A stretch of 64,000 nucleotides of DNA from Pseudomonas orientalis (GTDB lineage: Bacteria; Pseudomonadota; Gammaproteobacteria; Pseudomonadales; Pseudomonadaceae). Position 1 is the first letter of the stretch; each line of letters begins with the position of its first letter. Position numbers and translations under genes: made by a program. The stretch covers positions 1,581,001 through 1,645,000 of the forward strand of contig NZ_CP094351.1 of the NCBI RefSeq assembly GCF_022807995.1, in the 5' to 3' direction. The notes beneath the pieces were generated by a model. The model saw nothing but the letters and a program-made list of their open reading frames with translations. It had not been told where the DNA came from and made no database searches. Positions 55,252-64,000 of the stretch are shown in pieces.

Positions 55252-56430
55252 CTATTTGGACAGAAAGCGCATGCCTTCCTCAAGCCCGCGCAACGTCAGC
55301 GGGTACATCTGATCCTCCACCAACTCGCGCACAATCCCGGTCGACGCCGTATAGCCCCAGGTGTCCTTGGGATACGGGTTTATCCAGATCAGTTTCTTGT
55401 ACTTGGCCATGAACCGCTGCATCCACACATACCCCGGCTCTTCGTTCCAGTGTTCGACGCTGCCGCCGGCCTGGGTGATTTCATAGGGCGCCATGGATGC
55501 ATCGCCGATAAAGATCACTTTGTAGTCCGCACCGTATTTGTGCAACAGATCCTGAGTGGAGGTGCGTTCCGAGGTGCGGCGCTGGTTGTTCTTCCACACC
55601 GACTCGTAGACGAAGTTATGGAAGTAGAAGTACTCCAGGTGCTTGAACTCGGTCTTGCACGCCGAGAACAGCTCCTCACAGATCTTCACGTGAGCGTCCA
55701 TCGAGCCACCGATGTCGAACAGCAGTAACAGCTTGATGGTGTTGCGCCGTTCCGGGCGCATCTGGATATTCAACAGCCCGGCATCGCGGGCGGTGTGGTC
55801 GATGGTGCCGTCGATGTCCAGCTCTTCCGCCGCGCCCTGGCGGGCAAACTTGCGCAGGCGGCGCAGGGCGATCTTGATATTGCGCGTGCCCAGTTCAACC
55901 TGATCATCGAGGTTCTTGTACTCGCGCTGGTCCCAGACTTTCGCCGCCTTGCCCTGGCGCTTGCCGGCATCGCCGACGCGGATGCCTTCGGGGTTGTAGC
56001 CGCCCGAACCAAAAGGACTGGTGCCGCCGGTGCCGATCCACTTGTTGCCGCCGGCGTGGCGTTCCTTCTGTTCTTCCAGGCGTTTCTTGAATTCTTCGAT
56101 CAGCTTGTCGAGGCCGCCGAGGGACTGGATCTGCGCGCGTTCCTCGTCGCTCAGCGAGCGTTCGAACTCCTTGCGCAGCCAGTCTTCGGGGATCAGCGCC
56201 TGCAAGTGGTCATCGAGTTTTTCCAGGCCGTTGAAGTAGGCACCGAAGGCCCGGTCGAACTTGTCGAAGTGCCGTTCATCCTTGACCAGGATCGCCCGCG
56301 CCAGGTAGTAGAACTCGTCCATGTCGGCGAAGGTCACGCGCTGTTTCAGGGCGTTGATCAGGTCCAGTAGCTCACGCACCGACACCGGCACCTTGGCGGC
56401 ACGCATTTCATTGAACAGGTTGAGCAGCAT
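55252..56430 (-). CDS. VWA-domain protein, CoxE-like (MoxR partner)
   Basis: 392 residues. The N-terminal helical part (about 1-130) is followed by the von Willebrand A domain with the MIDAS-like D239-I-G-G-S243 (LLLFDIGGSMDAH), where the usual first Ser is Gly. A conserved block RRTSERTSTQDLLHKYG lies beyond. CoxE-type proteins act with a MoxR ATPase in metalloenzyme maturation or assembly. Its start overlaps the MoxR stop by one base. Confidence 0.9.
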   Translation of the reverse strand: MLLNLFNEMRAAKVPVSVRELLDLINALKQRVTFADMDEFYYLARAILVKDERHFDKFDRAFGAYFNGLEKLDDHLQALIPEDWLRKEFERSLSDEERAQIQSLGGLDKLIEEFKKRLEEQKERHAGGNKWIGTGGTSPFGSGGYNPEGIRVGDAGKRQGKAAKVWDQREYKNLDDQVELGTRNIKIALRRLRKFARQGAAEELDIDGTIDHTARDAGLLNIQMRPERRNTIKLLLLFDIGGSMDAHVKICEELFSACKTEFKHLEYFYFHNFVYESVWKNNQRRTSERTSTQDLLHKYGADYKVIFIGDASMAPYEITQAGGSVEHWNEEPGYVWMQRFMAKYKKLIWINPYPKDTWGYTASTGIVRELVEDQMYPLTLRGLEEGMRFLSK

Positions 56431-57275
56431 CAGCGGTTACCGCGGCGGCTCATGAACGCCAGACGCTCCAGCAACTGCACGTCCTGCTCGTTCTTCACCA
56501 AGGCGCCGGCCAGCGGCGGGATAGCCTTGGTGGGGTCACGCTCGCGCAGCACGGCTTCGCCGATATTGTCGGCCATCAGCAGCTTGAGCCAATCGACCAG
56601 TTCGGACGTGGAAGGTTTTTTCTTCAGGCCCGGGACCTTGCGCACGTCGAAGAACACATCCAGCGCTTCGCTGACCAGGTCTTTCTTGATGTCGGGGTAA
56701 TGCACATCGACGATTTTCTGCAAGGTCGTGCGGTCGGGGAAGGCGATGTAGTGGAAGAAGCAGCGGCGCAGGAAGGCGTCCGGCAGCTCTTTCTCGTTGT
56801 TGGAGGTAATGATGATGATCGGGCGTTTTTTCGCCTTGATGGTCTCGTCGATTTCGTAGACGTAGAACTCCATCTTGTCGAGTTCCTGCAACAGGTCGTT
56901 GGGGAACTCGATGTCGGCCTTGTCGATTTCATCGATCAGCAGGATCACCCGCTCTTCGGATTCGAACGCCTCCCAGAGCTTGCCCTTTTTCAGGTAGTTG
57001 CGCACGTCGTGGACCTTGTCCACACCCAGTTGGGAGTCGCGCAGGCGGCTGACCGCGTCGTACTCGTAGAGGCCCTGATGAGCCTTCGTGGTGGACTTGA
57101 TATGCCAGGTGATCAATTTGGCGCCGAAGGACTCGGCCAGTTGTTCGGCGAGCATGGTCTTGCCGGTGCCCGGTTCGCCCTTGACCAGCAGCGGCCGCTC
57201 CAGGGTGATGGCGGCGTTGACGGCCAGTTTCAGGTCATCGGTAGCCACATAGGCCTGGGTGCCTTCGAACTTCAT
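56430..57275 (-). CDS. MoxR-family AAA+ ATPase
   Basis: 281 residues. Walker A is GEPGTGKT (33-40), Walker B ILLIDEIDKAD (about 110-120), with sensor 1 IIITSNNEKELPDAFLRRC. It matches the MoxR/CbbQ-like chaperone ATPases. It is upstream of the VWA gene and coupled to it (TGATG), a common two-gene unit. The protein they mature is not identified. Confidence 0.92.
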   Translation of the reverse strand: MKFEGTQAYVATDDLKLAVNAAITLERPLLVKGEPGTGKTMLAEQLAESFGAKLITWHIKSTTKAHQGLYEYDAVSRLRDSQLGVDKVHDVRNYLKKGKLWEAFESEERVILLIDEIDKADIEFPNDLLQELDKMEFYVYEIDETIKAKKRPIIIITSNNEKELPDAFLRRCFFHYIAFPDRTTLQKIVDVHYPDIKKDLVSEALDVFFDVRKVPGLKKKPSTSELVDWLKLLMADNIGEAVLRERDPTKAIPPLAGALVKNEQDVQLLERLAFMSRRGNR

Positions 57276-57396
57276 CGGTCATTCCTCGAATTCATCAATG
57301 CCCGACTATACCGCGCAGCCCCGGCGACTGTGAACGCAGACGGGGCATTCAGTCTCTGAATGGCCGGTCACTTCAATCTCTTGGCCAATGGGGGAA

Positions 57397-57487
57397 CTGT
57401 GGGAGGGGGCTTGCCCCCGATAGCGGTGGATCAGGTATAGATATTTAACCTGACACACCGCCATCGGGAGCAAGCCCCCTCCCACAG
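57397..57487. repeat. REPIN of the 91-bp family
   Basis: CTGTGGGAGGGGGCTTGCCC on the left and GGAGCAAGCCCCCTCCCACAG on the right. Exactly 91 bp, just after the 3' end of the DUF748 gene. The inner arms GATAGCGGTG and CACCGCCATC carry compensated changes. Confidence 0.95.
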
Positions 57488-57489
57488 TT

Positions 57490-58566
57490 TTAATCGGCGC
57501 TGGGCTTGGGTTGTTCGTAGCGGGCATTGAACGCCTGGATAAACCCATTGCGCAGAATCGCGATAACCGCTGAAAACGCACTGACGTTCTGCTGATGCAC
57601 GCTGCCGCTCAGCTCCACGCGGGTCGCGAACTGATTCTTGCGCTGGTTCTTCAACACCGTCTCGCTGGCGCCGACCACGGCCTCCCAAATCGAGCGGAAG
57701 ATGTTCTTGTCTTTGTTTTCCACGTCCTGCTGCCAGTCAAATACCTCGACATCGCGCAACAGCGGCTTGATATAGCCGCTCAACTGGCCTTTTTCCGCCT
57801 GGGCTTCGACCACCACATCGCCGGTGCCGGCCTTGAAGTCGAACTTGCCGTAGGCCGAGGCGAAGTCATTCATGCGTTTGAGTTGCAGGTCCCGGGCGCG
57901 GAAGCGGAACTCGAACTCTTCGAAATCACTCAGCGGGTCAAAGGTGGCACTGGCTTCCAGCGGTGCCTGGCCTTGCAGCAGCGCCTTGCCCTCGAAGCGC
58001 GCGTCACGCTTGCCCTGGACGTCCACCACGTTGGTCAGGTTGTAGACACTGGCGTTGACCCCGGTGGCGTTGATATTCACCTCAGGCTTGGAGCTGAAGT
58101 TATGGAAGGCGATCTTGCCATCCTCGATGCGCACTTCGTTGAGGGTGATCGGCAGCAGCTTGCTCAGTTGTTCCTGCCAGTCGGTGCCTTTACCGGTCTG
58201 GGACGCCTGCTTGTTGGCGCCGCCGTCGACGAAGTTGATTTCGGGGCGTACGAAATGCCCTTCGGCCACGACCGCATGGTCGTACCACAGTGAATGCCAG
58301 CTCACTGCGAACTCGATCAGCGGCGCCTTGACGAACGGCACCGGGACCTTACCGTCCACCTTGACGATTTGCAGGCCGTTGATCCGGTAGGCGCCGCGCC
58401 ATAAGGCCAGGTCCACATCGGCAATTTCGCCACGGTAATCGCCCATGTCGGCGAGCTTTTCGTTCAGGTAGTTGCGCACCAGGTAAGGCAGCGCGATGTG
58501 TACGGCAACCAGGACCAGCACCAGCCCGGCGACGGTCCAGAGCGGCCAACTGTAGCGACGTTTCAT
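57490..58566 (-). CDS. DUF748 domain protein
   Basis: 358 residues from the ATG giving MKRRYSWPLWTVAG, with AAGGAG upstream. One N-terminal membrane segment (about 7-25) is followed by a long periplasmic part typical of DUF748/AsmA-like proteins (WRGAYRINGLQIVKVDGKVPVPFVKAPLIEFAVSWHSL). Related proteins bridge or regulate lipid transport to the outer membrane. The specific role is unknown. Confidence 0.82.
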   Translation of the reverse strand: MKRRYSWPLWTVAGLVLVLVAVHIALPYLVRNYLNEKLADMGDYRGEIADVDLALWRGAYRINGLQIVKVDGKVPVPFVKAPLIEFAVSWHSLWYDHAVVAEGHFVRPEINFVDGGANKQASQTGKGTDWQEQLSKLLPITLNEVRIEDGKIAFHNFSSKPEVNINATGVNASVYNLTNVVDVQGKRDARFEGKALLQGQAPLEASATFDPLSDFEEFEFRFRARDLQLKRMNDFASAYGKFDFKAGTGDVVVEAQAEKGQLSGYIKPLLRDVEVFDWQQDVENKDKNIFRSIWEAVVGASETVLKNQRKNQFATRVELSGSVHQQNVSAFSAVIAILRNGFIQAFNARYEQPKPSAD

Positions 58567-58691
58567 GGGGCAGTTCTCCTTGCTCGTAGGAGATTGACTG
58601 TTGCAAGCGGCGCAACGTTCCTCCGACTGGACGCCCCGTGGCACGAGGCATACCCTTGGGGCCTTTCCGACATTGCCAAACAGGACCCGTC

Positions 58692-59666
<975 letters not shown>

Positions 59667-59672
59667 ATCGGC

Positions 59673-59772
59673 TGTAGGAGCGAGCTTGCTCGCGAAGAAC
59701 GTCAACGATAACGCGGGTTTACTGATTCAACGTGGCGCTCTCAGGTTTTTCGCGAGCAAGCTCGCTCCTACA
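59673..59772. repeat. 100-bp REPIN, diverged copy, not nested
   Basis: The 100-bp family, forward, six bases after cysK. The ends are intact but the centre differs (GGGTTTACTGATTCAACGTGG). No REP-2 arm is on either side, unlike the other five copies. Confidence 0.92.
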
Positions 59773-59915
59773 GGGGGAGGCGTGTTGATCCAGGTCAGCC
59801 GATCGGCATGGGCCTTCTGCATAATGCGCCAAGTGTTTATCATGGCTGGCTGCTACGTCTGGTTTCCCCGCGACGGGAAGCTGTTGACCAGGCGCTTATT
59901 TCCAGGAGTTGCTGC

Positions 59916-60854
59916 ATGACCTTTTCTTTGGCCGCCAAACTGTCGGTGCTGCTGCTGTTTATCGGCAGTACGCTGTATGTGCACCTGCGCGGCAAGGCCC
60001 GTTTGCCGATGTTGCGTCAGTTCGTCAACCATTCGGCGCTGTTCGCCCCGTATAACGCCTTGATGTACCTGTTTTCCGCAGTGCCGTCCAAGCCCTATTT
60101 GGACCGGAGCAAGTTTCCGGAACTGGACGTGCTCAAGGACAACTGGGAGGTGATCCGCGAAGAGGCCATGCACCTGTTCGACGAGGGCTACATCCGCGCC
60201 GCCGAAAAGAACAACGATGCCGGTTTCGGTTCGTTCTTCAAGAAGGGCTGGAAGCGTTTCTACCTCAAGTGGTACGACAAACCGCTGCCATCGGCCGAGG
60301 CCCTGTGCCCGAAAACCGTGGCGCTGGTCAGCAGCATCCCCAACGTCAAGGGCGCGATGTTCGCGCTGTTGCCGGGCGGCAGCCACCTGAACCCGCATCG
60401 CGATCCGTTCGCCGGGTCCCTGCGCTATCACCTGGGGCTGTCCACGCCGAACTCCGACGACTGCCGTATCTTTGTCGACGGTCAGGTCTATGCCTGGCGC
60501 GACGGCGAGGACGTGATGTTCGACGAAACCTACGTGCACTGGGTGAAGAACGAGACTGAAAAGACCCGTGTGATCCTGTTCTGTGACATTGAACGGCCGC
60601 TGAGCAATCGCTTGATGACCCGCATCAACCGTTGGGTCAGCAAGCAATTGGGGCGTGCGACCGCACCGCAGAACCTGGACGACGAGCGCGTGGGCGGGAT
60701 CAACCAGGCCTATGCCTGGAGCAAGACTTTCAGCGACAGGTTCAGCGGCCAGGTCAAGCAGTGGAAGCGCAAGCATCCCAAGGCCTACCGGATTGCGCGG
60801 CCGGTGTTGGCGGTGCTTGTGCTGGTGCTGCTGTGGAAGTGGTTGTTCGGCTGA
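59916..60854 (+). CDS. lpxO: Lipid A beta-hydroxylase LpxO (Asp/Asn hydroxylase family)
   Basis: 312 residues from ATG 59916 (AGGAG upstream). Membrane segments lie near residues 7-23 and at the C-terminus (about 290-310: VLAVLVLVLLWKWLFG). The Fe(II)/2-oxoglutarate site is His161 and Asp163 (NPHRDPF), His208 (YVHWVKNETEKTR) and Arg218. It adds a 2-hydroxyl group to lipid A acyl chains at the inner membrane. Two paralogues exist in P. aeruginosa; this may be either. Confidence 0.88.
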   Translation: MTFSLAAKLSVLLLFIGSTLYVHLRGKARLPMLRQFVNHSALFAPYNALMYLFSAVPSKPYLDRSKFPELDVLKDNWEVIREEAMHLFDEGYIRAAEKNNDAGFGSFFKKGWKRFYLKWYDKPLPSAEALCPKTVALVSSIPNVKGAMFALLPGGSHLNPHRDPFAGSLRYHLGLSTPNSDDCRIFVDGQVYAWRDGEDVMFDETYVHWVKNETEKTRVILFCDIERPLSNRLMTRINRWVSKQLGRATAPQNLDDERVGGINQAYAWSKTFSDRFSGQVKQWKRKHPKAYRIARPVLAVLVLVLLWKWLFG

Positions 60855-60876
60855 TCTGAAATCTGGAATGCCATCA

Positions 60877-60967
60877 ATGTGGGAGGGGGCTTGCCCCCGA
60901 TAGCGGTGGATCAGGCAAAGATGTTTAACCTGACACACCGCCATCGGGGGCAAGCCCCCTCCCACAT
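60877..60967. repeat. REPIN of the 91-bp family
   Basis: ATGTGGGAGGGGGCTTGCCC and its reverse complement, exactly 91 bp, between lpxO and acnA ends. Nearly identical in its loop to the copy at 57.4 kb (ATCAGGCAAAGATGTTTAACC compared with ATCAGGTATAGATATTTAACC). Confidence 0.95.
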
Positions 60968-60984
60968 TTGATCTCCAGCGATCT

Positions 60985-63726
<2,742 letters not shown>

Positions 63727-63917
63727 GACATGGCTCCTTATGGTCCGCACGGCTACGGACCTGACGGGACGAACAGAACTATCAAGGTAGCGCTGTTTTC
63801 ATTAGCAGGCTAATAACTGGACTCTATGGTTAAGTCCAAGGTTCCGATCTCGGCTATCATGCGCGCGTTTTCATGACAGGTATTGCGATAGAGCAATCCA
63901 GTTGCCAGGAGATTCAA

Positions 63918-64000
63918 TTGAACACCCTTTTTATGCACTGCCGCCCGGGTTTTGAAGGCGAAGTCTGTTCCGAGATCGCGGAACATGCCGCGCGCCTGAA
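63918..64000 (+). CDS. rlmM: 23S rRNA (C2498 2'-O) methyltransferase RlmM, N-terminal fragment
   Basis: The first 27 codons only; the gene runs off the right edge. It starts at TTG 63918, with AGGAG at 63907-63911, giving MNTLFMHCRPGFEGEVCSEI, which matches the RlmM/YgdE N-terminus (CRPGFE). It is divergent from acnA, as in P. aeruginosa. Confidence 0.85.
   Translation, partial: MNTLFMHCRPGFEGEVCSEIAEHAARL

Overview
The window is chromosomal DNA of a fluorescent Pseudomonas, most likely the P. fluorescens group. The evidence is the nadB/algU-mucA-mucB-mucD block, the tusA-like/bcp/gcvR/dapA/bamC/purC block, the rnd/ycgL and acnA/rlmM neighbourhoods, high-GC coding throughout, and intergenic gaps packed with REP-type palindromes of the kind known from P. 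fluorescens. No prophage, insertion sequence, CRISPR array or rRNA operon is visible. Most of the sequence is core genome. The accessory parts are two toxin-antitoxin pairs, several catabolic islands and the repeats.

Layout. 1-8.1 kb: a partial HDOD gene, ygfZ, sdhE-ygfX, nadB and the envelope-stress operon algU-mucA-mucB-mucD, which lacks mucC. 8.1-15 kb: M48 protease BepA, a TusA-like protein, Bcp, GcvR, then dapA-bamC-MBL hydrolase-purC and tRNA-Ser(CGA). 15-18.6 kb: relBE, a 42-codon gene missed by length filters, an MFS exporter, higBA, each TA pair with a perfect palindromic operator candidate. 18.6-25.8 kb: a chemoreceptor, then a module of two LysR regulators around an MHS-family carboxylate transporter translationally coupled to a ModA-like periplasmic protein, which I read as a trans-aconitate isomerase/uptake system, then a CHMI-type tautomerase and a third LysR gene. 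25.9-38.9 kb: CynX-like transporter, NAD(P)-binding protein, exported MBL-like protein, LysR, AraC regulator with pobA, a DHA2 exporter, a tandem-Cache secreted protein, cynS-cynT with divergent cynR, a PheC-like periplasmic protein and a methyltransferase. 39-51.4 kb: rnd-ycgL, dehydrogenase, nitroreductase, ycgN, a gluzincin-like protein that has lost its zinc site, small enzymes and hypotheticals, oligopeptidase B, YafJ-like amidotransferase. 51.7-55.1 kb: LysR and pxpABC (5-oxoprolinase). 55.2-64 kb: VWA/MoxR pair, DUF748, cysK, lpxO, acnA and the first codons of rlmM.

How the genes fit together. algU-mucABD is the sigma/anti-sigma/periplasmic-protease circuit controlling envelope stress and alginate; BepA and BamC belong to the same outer-membrane biogenesis theme. 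The catabolic islands feed central metabolism: 4-hydroxybenzoate (pobA) to protocatechuate, cyanate (cynTS) to ammonia and CO2, 5-oxoproline (pxpABC) to glutamate, and probably trans-aconitate to cis-aconitate, which AcnA in this window can process.

The most distinctive structural signal is the repeats. One REPIN family has six copies of exactly 100 bp; a second has three intact copies of exactly 91 bp; five of the six 100-bp elements sit inside arms of the second family, making composite nested palindromes. A third, unrelated 134-bp inverted-repeat element lies at about 16.1 kb.
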